Virus record (IMG/VR): IMGVR_UViG_3300033996_002205
Coordinates: 1-59,958 of that record
Length of the DNA: 59,958 bases
Direction: 5' to 3' (one strand)
Source of the DNA: a virus
The notes under the pieces were generated by a model. The model was not told the origin of the DNA. It ran no database searches and was given only the letters and a program-made list of their open reading frames with translations. How positions within the stretch are numbered: the first letter of the stretch is position 1; the number at the start of each line of letters is the position of its first letter. Shown piece after piece: positions 34,701 through 46,700 of the stretch. A program made the position numbers and the translations under genes.

Positions 34701-37700
34701 TACTTTAGATGATGGACTGTAACCATCTGAAATATTTTCATTTTTATTATAAGGATTGGTATCAAATACTGTTGATGGTAAATTATAACTACCAGACTTG
34801 TGATTTGATGCGGCAACTCTAAAGGATATAATCAAATTATTATTTGCATCATATCCTAAAACTTTCTCACCAACATTGAATGTGGATGAAGAACCAAAAT
34901 CATTTAAAGAACTATTGCTTGATATTTCAACAAGTTTTGGAACAAAGTCTACAGAACCATTACCATCTAAAAATTGATAGTATTGAGTATATGGTTTCAA
35001 ATTAGAAATACTAAATTCAGTATTTCTTGATCTCATGAATTCTTCTGGACTTGTTTGAGTTAAGTTTGTTACACTTGATGTTGTTGTAGTTCTATTTGTA
35101 CTTTCTGAAATATTCTGAGATGCAGATAACTGAGGAGAACTTACTTCTACTTCTCCTCTTCTTTCAACATTAGCAACATTTACAACATTAGTTCTTTCTT
35201 CGAATAAAACTTGATCTCTTTCTAATAACAGATTATTTGTAACTGATATACTCTTATTGGGTAATTGTATTGTTCTTACCCAATTATCCCTATTTGGTGA
35301 TAATTTTACTGATCCAGTATATGATACTACATGAAATGGATTTACATTTTCTACTTGAGTTGCCAGTGGTTGTTCAATCCATTTTTTAGACTCATATTTC
35401 AATGTTACTGTGGTTCCGGTTTTTTGAACATTTGAATCTACTAAATTATAATTAGATGAAAGATCTATTTCTTCATCAATTATACTTAATTGTGGTGCCA
35501 AATAATTCTTTAAACTATTTCTAGATACTATAGGTGTTAATTCTTGAGAATCGGAATCAACTTCAATCAGGGATAAGTTTGAATTAATTCTTTCATAATT
35601 TTTAAAATCATCAACAAAAAATCCAGTCTTAAATCGATTAAATCCTTCAGAATCTTGTATTTGTAGTGTTTGAGTGCTTAACTCTAGTAGAGAAAGGGAT
35701 GTAACTCTTTCAAGGTTTTGCACCCTGTTTTCAATAGATCCAATGTCTCTCATAGTATATCTTCTATTGTCAACTAGTGAAATAGAAGCATTTTTTACAT
35801 TGTAAAGATATGGTGGTAAAGTAATGGTAGCCAACTCCATTACATCATTAGTTTTAATTGGGGATTTTGGATCAAGAGTTGATAAACCTTTTAAATATAT
35901 AAAATCTCCATTTTTATCCAAATAAATTTTATCTATTCTACCCACATAATAATCGTAACTTACAATGCTACTTTCATTTGAGGTAAGATTAAATTTAATT
36001 GATGAATCAAAGTTTCTGTTTGTAAAGTGGAATGGTGAAGATGCAATACTTGAAAATACAGGAACTATTGGTCTAAAATCCAAAGTATCAGTTGCTCTTA
36101 TATTATTCGAACCTAAAAGTGGTACATTTTCAGCAAACTGTTCTTTTTTATAACTGAGAGCAGTGAAAACATCTCCATTATCTGTCTGAGGAACATTATA
36201 ATAATCAAAAATAATTAATAATCTTTTTGATGGTGATGTTTCACCCTCTGCTCTAATAATTTTTGAGTAATCATAATATTGCCCTTTTTGTCCCTTTTCC
36301 AATTTGAATCTATTTGTTATATCAGTATAACTTCCTAGAGTTAATGTATCAATTTCACCAATTATATTACTCTCATTAAATTTTACATTTTCATTATTTA
36401 AAAATCTGTTTGAATTTAAATAGATAATACCTACACTATTTCCAAACTTAGTAACAATTCTAGCAATACAACCACTTTCAGAACCTGTAATATTTTCCCC
36501 AATTAATGCATTTGTACCAACATTTAATGTAACACTAAATGAAAGAGAATCTAAAATTGGATTATTTGTATCCAAAGATTCATAAATTGCTAAAACTTTA
36601 GATACATCTGGATAATTAAGACAAATTTCTTCATCTTGAACTCTAAGTCCATAATATGGATTATAAATTAATCCATCATTTACTGATGTACTGATTCCAG
36701 TACCAGATTCTGGATATTTTGAATAAATTACATTTATTGTTTGACTTCTATTAAATTGTTTTTGTTTACTTTGAACACCATTTTTTATAAATGTTGCATT
36801 AATTGCTGATGTTGTTTTCCCTGGTGTTAAATTTGATAATGTAACTTGATTGTTGATAAGTGAGAATTTATCTGGTGTTAAAGATTCTGTGGTTCCATCA
36901 CTATAATGTACTGAGTATCTCTCTTCATCAAAACTTTGAAATAATGCTGTTGATATTCCTGAAGGTAGAGGAAAATCTGATACAGATAATACTATAGGAC
37001 TATTTGAGGATTTTGAACTTGTAGATTGAGCGCAGAATGTTAAAATTGAATCATTCAAATCTACAGAAGAAATATTAGAATTTGGTAATTCTGCATATAA
37101 AAATCCCTTTTCATTATTTCTAATTGTTGGATATCCAATGCTAAATGATATGTTTGTTGCTACTCCAACAGACCCATCACAAATACCATTAACATTTGCG
37201 ACACTTACGAGGGTCATTGATGAACCAGTAGAACTTACACTGGATACTCTATTATACTTTTCTAAAGATCCTGATGATGGTTGGTATCTAATAATACTAC
37301 CAGGTTTGATTGAATTAAAAAACTTTCCTGGGCAAGTAACTGTTCCTGAAGAATTAATATTAATAGTATCAGAAGCATTAAATCCTATAGGTAAATTTTT
37401 AGTTAATACAGAATCTCCTATAAAAGGTGCGCCAAATAGAGATACAGAAGTTGACTGATAAATTTGTTTAATATCTGATGCATCATAAACATCTATATTT
37501 ACAATAGATCTAGAATATAACTCAATGCCATTAATATAAATTTGCTCACCTTTTATAAATGTTCCAGATGTTTGAGTTAATGTAACTGTTGTTGTATTAT
37601 TTCCCGCAGAAACTGCAAATCCACTAGCACCACTACTCTTACCTTTAACAAAAGATGTAGTTGGTAGTTCTGAACTTGATAAAGGTTGATTCAAAGTCAA

Positions 37701-39101
37701 TACAGTATATGTCTGTATATCATAAAGATATAGATCCCAATTAGTAGTTTCATCTTTATACGCAGCATCAGTAACTCTAAAATTATAAACTCTAGCATCC
37801 CCAATTTTCGTAGAAGAGGAAGGAGTTCCCGATGCACTTCTTCTTACTGAGTGTAATTCTACAGGTAAATTTTGTTTTGGTGATCCCGTTACATTATTAA
37901 TCCTCAACAAATTGCCCATTTCAAATGGAATTGAAACATTTTCAACTTTTTGAGTTGTTCTTGGTTTTTCTACATCTAAAATAGTAGTATTTGTTTTTTC
38001 AATATCATATCCCTTAACGTATGATTTTCCTGGAGATAACTTTATACACATCAAATCATCGGAAGGAGTGTTACCTGCTTCTGTTTTTTGATTTTCTAAA
38101 AATAATCCATCATTACCAAGTCTATTATTTAAAGAATTGTGTAAAGATATTTTAAATGGAGTTATTGAATAATTTCCAGATTCATCAAAAGTTCTTTGTG
38201 CAAGATAATCTCTAATTAGAGAATATTGTGTTTTTGTACTTACCTTTTTTATTTCTCCATTTTCAACTCTCAGAAGTTCAATAAAATCAGTATCAGTTTC
38301 TACACTGTCTATGCTTTTTTTTGTTAATGATAAAGATATTTTAAATCTATCTGCACCAGGGGCAGCATAATTTGTGAATCCTTTTGCATTATCATACAAT
38401 GAAGGATCTTCTTTGGCTGTTATTATTTCTTCAGATACTTTCAATCCTATGCGATAAGTTGGAATATTTGAATAATAATCTAAAATTATAGTTTCTTTTG
38501 TTATCGCTACAAAAGATCCCCTTACAAAATAAACTCCATCATTAATAGATGCTGCAGATCCAGTAGATGTGGATTCTGATGAAATTAATGTTGCAAATGG
38601 AGTTCCTGAAAAAATAGTTGTAGTTCCATAAAGGATACTTTCAGTTGATATTAAAGATTCACCATCTGTAAATGGATTTATTGTGAAATTATTATCAGAA
38701 TCTAAGTATTTTACATATATTGTAATATATTCTAGATCATTTGTATTATTTGGAATTTCAACCTTTTGTACTATAGCAGTTATTCCTGATATTTGCCCTT
38801 CAATTTTTTTACCAACATATTGCTCAATATAATTTGATATATTGACTCCCAAAGAAGTTGAATTTAACTTAACTGCAAAAAATTGAGAATCGTAAGTGAC
38901 ATTTCCAGGAATTACTACAGAACCTTCCTTAAAAATGTGACTACCAAAAGATTCAATTTGATTTTGTAAAATTGATTGAATATTGTTTAGTTCTCTTGTT
39001 TGTACTGGCCTTCCCGGATTAAAAAGAACTCTATAAAAGTTTTTTTCAGAGTCAAAATCATCAAAATATGGACTTACATTTAAATTTGTTTTTTGGGCCA
39101 T
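31797..39101 (-). CDS. Giant DUF4815-type baseplate or fibre protein
   Basis: A 2434-aa virion protein. The N-terminus (LNVSPYFDDFDSEKNFYRVL, FNPGRPVQTRELNNIQSIL) is a DUF4815-type domain found in phage baseplate-associated proteins. Near the C-terminal third lie YDPLAQSFSVGG and GIFLTSVDLYFYKKDSG, a common tail-protein block, then Gly-rich repeats with GFNYVT and NPGNGYAIGD and a late domain with ISRAQDYTIAIPH. It lies where T4 carries gp9-gp12 and wac, so a fibre-connector or adhesin-carrier role is inferred. No gp10 identity is claimed. Confidence 0.82.
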   Translation of the reverse strand: MAQKTNLNVSPYFDDFDSEKNFYRVLFNPGRPVQTRELNNIQSILQNQIESFGSHIFKEGSVVIPGNVTYDSQFFAVKLNSTSLGVNISNYIEQYVGKKIEGQISGITAIVQKVEIPNNTNDLEYITIYVKYLDSDNNFTINPFTDGESLISTESILYGTTTIFSGTPFATLISSESTSTGSAASINDGVYFVRGSFVAITKETIILDYYSNIPTYRIGLKVSEEIITAKEDPSLYDNAKGFTNYAAPGADRFKISLSLTKKSIDSVETDTDFIELLRVENGEIKKVSTKTQYSLIRDYLAQRTFDESGNYSITPFKISLHNSLNNRLGNDGLFLENQKTEAGNTPSDDLMCIKLSPGKSYVKGYDIEKTNTTILDVEKPRTTQKVENVSIPFEMGNLLRINNVTGSPKQNLPVELHSVRRSASGTPSSSTKIGDARVYNFRVTDAAYKDETTNWDLYLYDIQTYTVLTLNQPLSSSELPTTSFVKGKSSGASGFAVSAGNNTTTVTLTQTSGTFIKGEQIYINGIELYSRSIVNIDVYDASDIKQIYQSTSVSLFGAPFIGDSVLTKNLPIGFNASDTININSSGTVTCPGKFFNSIKPGSIIRYQPSSGSLEKYNRVSSVSSTGSSMTLVSVANVNGICDGSVGVATNISFSIGYPTIRNNEKGFLYAELPNSNISSVDLNDSILTFCAQSTSSKSSNSPIVLSVSDFPLPSGISTALFQSFDEERYSVHYSDGTTESLTPDKFSLINNQVTLSNLTPGKTTSAINATFIKNGVQSKQKQFNRSQTINVIYSKYPESGTGISTSVNDGLIYNPYYGLRVQDEEICLNYPDVSKVLAIYESLDTNNPILDSLSFSVTLNVGTNALIGENITGSESGCIARIVTKFGNSVGIIYLNSNRFLNNENVKFNESNIIGEIDTLTLGSYTDITNRFKLEKGQKGQYYDYSKIIRAEGETSPSKRLLIIFDYYNVPQTDNGDVFTALSYKKEQFAENVPLLGSNNIRATDTLDFRPIVPVFSSIASSPFHFTNRNFDSSIKFNLTSNESSIVSYDYYVGRIDKIYLDKNGDFIYLKGLSTLDPKSPIKTNDVMELATITLPPYLYNVKNASISLVDNRRYTMRDIGSIENRVQNLERVTSLSLLELSTQTLQIQDSEGFNRFKTGFFVDDFKNYERINSNLSLIEVDSDSQELTPIVSRNSLKNYLAPQLSIIDEEIDLSSNYNLVDSNVQKTGTTVTLKYESKKWIEQPLATQVENVNPFHVVSYTGSVKLSPNRDNWVRTIQLPNKSISVTNNLLLERDQVLFEERTNVVNVANVERRGEVEVSSPQLSASQNISESTNRTTTTSSVTNLTQTSPEEFMRSRNTEFSISNLKPYTQYYQFLDGNGSVDFVPKLVEISSNSSLNDFGSSSTFNVGEKVLGYDANNNLIISFRVAASNHKSGSYNLPSTVFDTNPYNKNENISDGYSPSSKVLNVDTYSLSEEAQGLYSGFLVKGAKLVGQSSGAIAYVKDLRLISDNYGDLIGTFYIRDPHTSPPPNVRINTGNKTYKITSSPTNETAAAGSTTISSGETNYISVGTIEFYETTITNTTNVTTTRTRTTTLTNTTTVTNYYDPLAQSFSVGGSQTRNDDENGIFLTSVDLYFYKKDSGTNPLTVQIRTVELGTPTRTILGNSVTLRPDQINTSEDSSVATKVTFDYPVYLDPGLEYCIVLLAPESVEYEVFIAEMGKKTIQSANLPDSESVVYTQQFALGSLFKSQNGSIWTANQYQDMKFRLYRAEFISDTPSTVYFYNPSLDRSNGYVKNLQTNPITVIPRKLKVGITTITDSNLVQIFNNGRKISEGGVSSKTYNYGYVFGTGCSVSSVGITTGGFNYVTSSPVSTYNINGNGSGLTLNITASGGLITNATIANPGNGYAIGDIVGIVTSSVTSSSGRDARITITGNNNGIDTLYLSNVQGNSFTSGKNLVYYDSSNTAISLASTTIANSTPIGSIYDGNFIRVNHFNHGMYSKNNKVSISGVFSNVLPTTLTQPIITSSTTISVASTANFATFEGKSVGNLNPGYIIVGNEIIKYESVNVNSLTAISRAQDYTIAIPHNVGDQVYKYEFEGVSLRRINNTHDISDVGLDIDSYYIEFDRTTNGVNRSTDGTPTEHPQLSFSSELTGGGSDVFASENIQYDALIPFYDLITPSPLTSVTAKIRSVSGTSVSGNEKSFDDLGYEDIQLNTLNRLYSSRIVCSKPNEEAYLTALPRKKSFTTALTLYSSNKYLSPQIFLDGSFTDFHSNRINSPVSDYALDGRVNSIFNDPHVAIYISNTVLLSQSATSLKVILSAYRHASADFRVLYKLIRPDSSEVEQVFELFPGYDNLTIDNNNDGYLDVVDSKNNNGLPDTLVRESKANEFLEYEFSANNLGSFTGYTIKIVMTTTNQAYPPRIKDLRTIALA

Positions 39102-39104
39102 TTT

Positions 39105-40709
39105 TTAGAATTCCAGAATAATTTTAATGTCTTCTTTTTGCCTAATATTTCTTGATACTAGGGGTCTATTGTCAATGTAGATAATATCTCCCGTCTTTTT
39201 ATTTATCTCAGGATTGGCAAGACCATTTGTGAAAGAACTACCCAAATTTATAACGGAACCATTAATAGTTGTGGTGATTCCGGTTAGAGATGAAATTTGA
39301 GTTCCATTGAATCCACTATTGGTTCCAACTATGGTATCTTCTGATGTTGGTATTTGTGGATTAATAAAATTCACATTAGCATTTTTACTACTAGATATTC
39401 CAATATAATCAGTTTGATCATATGATGATCCATAATATAAAGATCTATCTTTAAAATATTTTAAAACTTTAGTGTCTGTGTCATATGAAGCAATATAACC
39501 AAATGCCCCTGTAGAATTTTGAATGATTTTTTCTCCAATCTGAGGGGCAATTTGGTTTACACTACTAAACTGTATTGCATAAAGTCCCGAAAACTGTGAG
39601 TCTGTGAAAGTTCCAATAGATCCATATTTTTCTGGATTTTTAAGAATTCCAATTTGACAAAATTTAGTATTAATTGGGAAATCTCTTGTCGAATCATCAA
39701 ATCTAGAATAAATCATAATTTTATCCGCACCAAGTTCTTTATATAAATCATATCCATGCCCTTTAGATGGTGGAATTATTGGGATTAATTTTGCAGGATT
39801 TGAAATATTTCCAGATGGTTGCATTGTTCCCAAATCAACTATTCCATAGGTATATCCTGTTCCCCCAGAAGTGACATTTGTTTCTATTATTTCTCCATTA
39901 GCATTTACTGTTATAGAAACTTTTCCTCCAGTACCATCACCTAAAATATCAACTTCTTTTACATTATTTTCACCTCCCTGATAATTTTTTCCAGGATTAT
40001 CAATGTATACAGTTTTTATTTGATTATTATTGATACTAGAATCTCCATTTTCTCTAACAGAAACAATTTGAGAATCTGTAGAACTGTTCCAATTATTTGG
40101 CAAAGTAATATATTCTGTAGAATCAAATTTTACAATGTCACTAGGAGAGACTGTAAATAAGTATTTCCAAAGATATCCATCATTTCCTAGTCCAGAAACT
40201 GATGGTTCAAGATCAGTAAAATCTGGTTCATATAATGATTGATTTCCCGTGGAATTAATCCCACTTGATCCATTTCGTATACAAATATAAACTTTATAAT
40301 CAGTGTTCATAACATAATATTCAGAATCATAAAGTCTTGCTCTTTGAGCTATAGGACTTTTGTTAAGAATACTATAGTCATGCCTATACATGTCATATTT
40401 CTTTCCTCTTACCCAATCAACTCTTTTAATAACTCTTCGTATATTTGTTCCTGTAATTTTTTTACCAAAAAGAATAGTATCACTATAATGAGTTAAATAA
40501 TCTAAATTATCTATTGGATTTGGGACAACAGCATTTAATGGATCTGCAGTCTCAGATCCATCCCAATTTGCATCTCGCGCAAATCCAGTATATATTCCAG
40601 GATTTGCCAATCCAACCCAAACATAAAAGGAATTTGATTGATTTTCTACCGAATCTATAAAATTGGTAGCATTCAATATTCTAAATTGATCTGTTACTAT
40701 TGCAGACAT
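39105..40709 (-). CDS. 8: Baseplate wedge protein gp8
   Basis: A 534-aa protein, larger than T4 gp8 (334 aa). AIVTDQFRILNATNFIDS matches T4 AIVTSKFRTEKMLNFYNS, GNDGYLWKYLFTVSPSD matches GDGYVWEYLFEIPPD, and the end IIYIDNRPLVSRNIRQKEDI matches MIYMENRPPIIMAMDQTEEI. The insertion at about 220-450 includes a GxGY beta-repeat (NPGKNYQGGENN, SGGTGYTYGI). Part of the six-wedge baseplate with gp6, gp7 and gp25. A TATAAATA late promoter precedes it. Confidence 0.94.
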   Translation of the reverse strand: MSAIVTDQFRILNATNFIDSVENQSNSFYVWVGLANPGIYTGFARDANWDGSETADPLNAVVPNPIDNLDYLTHYSDTILFGKKITGTNIRRVIKRVDWVRGKKYDMYRHDYSILNKSPIAQRARLYDSEYYVMNTDYKVYICIRNGSSGINSTGNQSLYEPDFTDLEPSVSGLGNDGYLWKYLFTVSPSDIVKFDSTEYITLPNNWNSSTDSQIVSVRENGDSSINNNQIKTVYIDNPGKNYQGGENNVKEVDILGDGTGGKVSITVNANGEIIETNVTSGGTGYTYGIVDLGTMQPSGNISNPAKLIPIIPPSKGHGYDLYKELGADKIMIYSRFDDSTRDFPINTKFCQIGILKNPEKYGSIGTFTDSQFSGLYAIQFSSVNQIAPQIGEKIIQNSTGAFGYIASYDTDTKVLKYFKDRSLYYGSSYDQTDYIGISSSKNANVNFINPQIPTSEDTIVGTNSGFNGTQISSLTGITTTINGSVINLGSSFTNGLANPEINKKTGDIIYIDNRPLVSRNIRQKEDIKIILEF

Positions 40710-40728
40710 TTATATGATTCTTTTTTTA

Positions 40729-40736
40729 TATTTATA
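40729..40736 (-). promoter_or_regulatory. T4-type late promoter for gp8
   Basis: TATAAATA on the minus strand, 20 bases before the gp8 ATG and downstream of the 3902-aa gene stop. Confidence 0.75.
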
Positions 40737-40751
40737 TGTTTAAGCATATGA

Positions 40752-43700
40752 TTAGAAATCAGCAGAATTGAGTAAATTATCCTTAATAATTGAACCATTA
40801 TCATTAAATCCAATATTTCTTCTCTGAATAAATGGATAGGTAGATAATCCAGCACCATATCCTTCAGTGCTTATTCCTATGCTAGAAACCGCACCAGTTA
40901 TTGCAATAGAAATTGGTGATGATGATCTAGTAAAACCAGATAATTTGCCCCATGATATTTTTCCAACGGGATAATTTAAACTTCCTGTAGTTGCAACTCC
41001 AACAATTGAAGTATTAGAATGAATGTTACAAGTTATAATTCCTGTTACCGAGTCAAATGCATGAACAAAGTAAATATTATTCAAATGAGATGTACTTATT
41101 GCAAGAACATCTGAATCATTTGTATTGATGGAAGTAACACCAGATCCAACTATAGTGTTTGAAATATAAATTGGATATCCAACTTGAAGATCAGAAATAT
41201 CTCCATATTGATTTACTGAATTTACTGATGGGATATTAATTTGAAACTTAATTGCCAATGGTGCTCCAATACCTGATGTAGTTCCTATTCCTGTAATAGA
41301 TGCATCAAATCCTCTAAGACCTGACATATTGATGTCAGTTATTTTTTCATACTGAGTAGAAAAATTAGTAGTAGCAATTCCCACATTATTATTTGAAAAT
41401 ATAATACAATCAAATTGATCAGATGTTTGTCGCTCATAATTGAATAAAGAAGCACTATCTACGAAGATTTCACCATCACTAGGATTGAAATTTTTTATAA
41501 TACTTGCAGTTGGATAAATTTGTGGTTCAATAGATTCTCTAGATTTATATACAATATCTCCATTGATTTCGAGGTCAATTTTTTGCTTTGTCCAATACAA
41601 TGGTTTTTTATTTACACTATCAATACCTTGATAAGTATATGTCTCAGTCTGAATTTTATCAGAACCAGATATATTTGATACAATTCTCTTGTTTTGTGTA
41701 ATTGTATTATTAATATTTTTGTTATTGCTATAAATCTGAACAGTATCTCCAACTTTAATAGTTTCTGTAATATTAAACAGAAGACTATCTTGATCCCTAG
41801 TTCCTCTATAGAAGAATATTGAAATATTATCTTCTGGTTTAGGTGCAGTAGTGAATGTAAATGATGTTCCGCCACTAAATTCGTAAGAAATATTTGGTTC
41901 CTGAGGAATTCCATTTATAAAAATTAATAAAACTGATGCCAAATCTATTAACTGAGAATCATTAACCCCAGAATCAACTTCAAAACTTAAAAGATCTGAG
42001 TTATAATATAAAGGAAATCTAGTTCTTATTCCATCTTGATAATTTTTAACTGAATCTATATAATCCAATTCTCCAAATTGCCATGCAGCAAATGAATCAG
42101 TAAAAGTATCAAGAACTGTTAGTTCAAATTCACTAATTGGTTCCGACAAACCTAAAGCAGTTACTAGTCCAATCGGTTTAAATACATCACCTCTCCTAAA
42201 TGAGTATCCATTTCTTACAATTTTGAAGTTTGTGACTTCAAATAGTGTAGATCCTATTCCTGTAGTAGAACTTGCTCCAACTTCAACATTCAATAATAAT
42301 CCTGTTCCAGTGTCTGTTGTTGTTCCTATTCCAATTCTAGAAACTCCAATAATAGGAAGATTTTCATATGATGGTGAAGATATATTAATCATTGGTTCAC
42401 TATATCCAGATCCTCCATCTATAATATTAAATGAAAGTGTTCCACCAGCACCAACTGAAGCAATAATATTGGCAACTGAACCACTATGACCATATTCAGT
42501 AACTGCTACAGATACCACTCCATTATATCCAGATCCAATAATGTCCATTGTCCCCAATCCTACAGATACAATAGATCCACCAACACCAATAACTGCAGTT
42601 ACTGAAGATCCTACAAGGGGAGCATAACCTAAACCTGGAGTAGATCCTAAGGACACTATAATACCACCTCTAGGTAATTGATTCATATTAATATCATAAT
42701 CTGATATAAACAAACCAGAATTTGATGATACTCCGGTAAATAATATACTACTAATTCCAACAGCAGTATCTTCTTCAATGATATAATTATTATTTGAATT
42801 ATTCAGAGTAGTTGGTGATTGGAAAATATTATTAATAAAAACAATACCATTTCCACCACTTGTACCCAATCCAACGGTATTAATTCCTTGAGATGTTAAA
42901 ATAAAAGTTTGTCCAATTCCTGTAAATTGATTTGAAATATCATCATATATTTGATTTGATGTATAATCTTGTCTCAAGAATACCCGTCCAGTAAAAGTTG
43001 CTCTTTCTCTAGGAAGATTACTTTCATCTGGTCCGATTAAATCTAATTGATTACCTCTTGGAGGTTCTGTAAAATAAATTTTATTTCCAAAAATATTATA
43101 TGAACCTCTATGAATATCAACATTAGAAGTATCAGTATGAATTCCGGAACTAGAACCCAAAAATGCTCTAGTAACTTCAACTAAAGGTACATCTCCTGAG
43201 AAAGTTATTGGCCCAGCATTTGTTGTTCCCAATCCAACATTCGTTACTTTCATATATTCATTATCTACTTTTAATAAATCATTTGGATTTATTGAAGAAA
43301 TACCACTAAGAGAAAATATAGTAGATGCTGCACTAATTTGACCATCATTTCCAGATAAAGTATGAGTTACATTGGAATATGTAACTGGATATTGAACAAG
43401 ATTATTAATTGTAATTAATGACTTTTCATTTTTTTTGAACATCTCCAATTCATGAGCATTTCCAGTACCAAAAGAAGTAAAAGATACTCCAATTCCTTGA
43501 TCAGCATATTCTTTTTTAGTTGCTAATCTGAAAGTATTACTATCAATTCTAATTGCATAAAGAACTTCTGGTAATAATGTTGTAACTATACCGACATAGT
43601 TTTCTGTTGCACCTATTCCTATTGCTGATGTACCTATGCCAATAAAAGTAGATTTTGGATTGTAAATCAATCTTTCTCCAGTATTGAAGAAATGATTAGG

Positions 43701-46700
43701 AATTGTACATATTCCAGTTGATATATCAATAGTTGTTATTGGATCAAAAGTTTTCATGAATATTGGAATATCATTTGAATATGATTCAAAATCTAATTTA
43801 TCAATAAATGGTGAATTTTTGCCATAAAACTTAGAAGCACTTACAGATTGTCTGATTGGAGAATAAACTAAATCTGGGGGAAGGTTTACAAGATCCAAAT
43901 CAGAATAGAAACATTCGTTAAAAGAAATTATTTCTTTTTCTTCAGATATTAAAGGATCTGGATAAAAATTCAGTATGATATTTGTAGAATCTACGGTCGC
44001 ACCAAATGAACCTATTCCTGTAGTACTTCCTACAGATAAGAATGGGTATTGAGTTATGAAGATATCAGATCCATCATAAACAGTCATTATTTGATGTAAA
44101 GAACTTGTTTGTCCTACACCAATTTTTACTGTAGATTTTACTGAATTGAATAAATTTTTATCCAAAACAAAAATACTTGTAGATCCTGAAGATACATTAT
44201 TGTAGTTTGATTCAAAAACCACAGTTCTCTCATTACCATCTATTTGCCCAGGTAACTTAAATCTATAGAAATCTGTTCCTAAAGAAGTTGATCCAAATCC
44301 AATATTTTTTGATCTTACTATAATATTTTCATTTTCTGTATTTGTATAGTTTAAGGATAAAATTCCACCATTTAAAGATGCTCCAAAAGATCCTATAAAT
44401 CCATAACTTTCATAACTTTCATCGTCAAAATAATATTCACTGATATAAGTATCAGTTCCATCATGAACTAGATAAATTTGAACATAGTTCATGTTAGAAC
44501 TATTTGTATTTAATATGTGAATATTGGAGTAGATTGAAGAATATTTGGAAGAATCTAAACTTATGATTGAGGTAGTTATTCCACTTGCAACTACTTTATT
44601 TTGAGCAATTAAATCAACACAATTTAAATTTTCAGTAGATCCTATTGCAGTTTTACTTGTAAAGGTATCTCTTAATATTTTAATATTGTAATTTGAATTG
44701 TACGGATCAGATGGGTCAAATTTTAGATAAAAATTGTTATCTTCAGTAACATATCCACTGATGTTTGCTAAAGTACTATTACTTACAATTTCCGAAACGG
44801 ATAAAGTAAAAATATTTTCATTATCATTTAAAGTGATTATTTCATTAAATTGAATTTCATTAGATAAAATATTTTTAACTTGAACAAGAAATCTATTATA
44901 TCCACTTTCTGAATTCAATGGTAAAATATTCGCAACATTCTCTATTTCGTCATTAGAACTTGAAAACTCATTACTAATATCATCAATTTGTAAGACTCTA
45001 TTTGTTTTACATAGAATATAATCACTAAGTCTGACTTTTTCAAATTTTATAAATTTAGATTTATTTCCAATAACATCCACATCAACAACTAAATCAAAAT
45101 TATTAATTGTATCTACTCTATTTTCCTCAACAAACATACTAACTAACGATAAAATAGATTCAACAGTTCCTATTCCTGATTGTGCATTTTCAATAAATTG
45201 AGTATCTGAAAAATTTTTAGTTCCACTAGTATGTAATAAATCATATACTGGGGATGATATCTCTTCCCAAGTTTTAGTGCTTTTTACCGTATATGAAAGA
45301 TTTTGATAGTAATCATTATCTGGAGTTACTTGAGTATCATAACTAAGTTTTCCAGTATCATTCTCCCATCCAAAATTTTGAAGATTAAAGGAATTAGTAT
45401 TATAAATTCCATTTGTTGAAGATAATGAGTCTATAACTGCTACATTATCTGATTGCAATCCTCTTATTTTTTCCCCAATAGATAGAGAATAACTACCTAC
45501 TACTCTAATTACATTTTCTCGACAATCAACAACTTTCAAATTTCTAGAAATAAATCCAAATCCATTATCGGAAGATAATTGCTCTCCAATAGAAAAAGGA
45601 GAGAATTTTTGAATTACTTTAAATTCTGGATAATTTTTATAATTTACAATTGAAGCATTTGATTCTTGAATAGTTTTTGCTACTCCCGGATTATTTGTAA
45701 AGTCTGATATATCAAATTCTACTTTGTCTGGATTTAATGCATAGTAATTTTTAACTTCAAAAAAATTATATCCATGATCTGGAGAATTAAATCCATCTCC
45801 AGAGGAATTTGTTTTTTCTATTCCTTCTACAAATATCCTATCTCCAGGTTGGAATGGTTGTATTGAAAATCCAAGTAAAGGAGTAGTGATAAAACAAGTA
45901 ACTATTCCTGAAGAAGAACTTTGAACTTTATCAATTGTTATCCCATTTGTATTGTTAATTGATTTAATTGTAACGGGATTAATTGGTAAACCTTTTGGGG
46001 GTATTTCAATATCTACTGAACCAATAGAAGATCCATTTAACTTTGCTTTTAAAAATCCAGAGTTAATAGATTCTTCAGTACTGGAATCTATTAAAATTAG
46101 ATCAGGGGGTGAAATATAATTTTTACCACCACTTAATACATCAATCGTATCAATAGTATTTGATGATGCTATATAAGCAACTTGTGGAATTGCTGCTGTT
46201 GGTCTCAGTGTTTTATCTGAAGAATATTCAAATCCTTCATTTATAATTCTACTTTTTGTTATTTTTCCAATAGTATTTGAATATGGAATAATAAATGCAC
46301 CTTTTCCATTTAAAGAATTTGAACCTATAAAATCTGGTAAAGATTTATATCCATATCCACCGGATAAGAGATTTATTTTACTGATTCCTCCAGTTGAAGT
46401 TTTAGATGTAGTATTATATTTTAAAATATCACATTCAGACTGATAATAGTTTAATTTCTCTGGAGTATTTTTTAGTGAAATTGTAAAAGTAGTTGTTCCA
46501 ATTCCACTTACATTATAAGTACCATAATATAAACTATCGGTAAACAGTATTTCAGAGTAATTATTTACTTCTGAATCTGCAGTACTAATATACCCAGATT
46601 TTTCTAAATTATAATAAATTTTTTCAGGAACAAAATCTTTATAATTTATAGTCAATGATGCATTTGTGGACACTCCAACAGTTCCAACACCCGATACTAC

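Noticed and set aside
31797-39101. Calling the 2434-aa protein gp10
   Set aside because: Only position and general beta-rich composition support this; the recognised domain is DUF4815-type rather than gp10.
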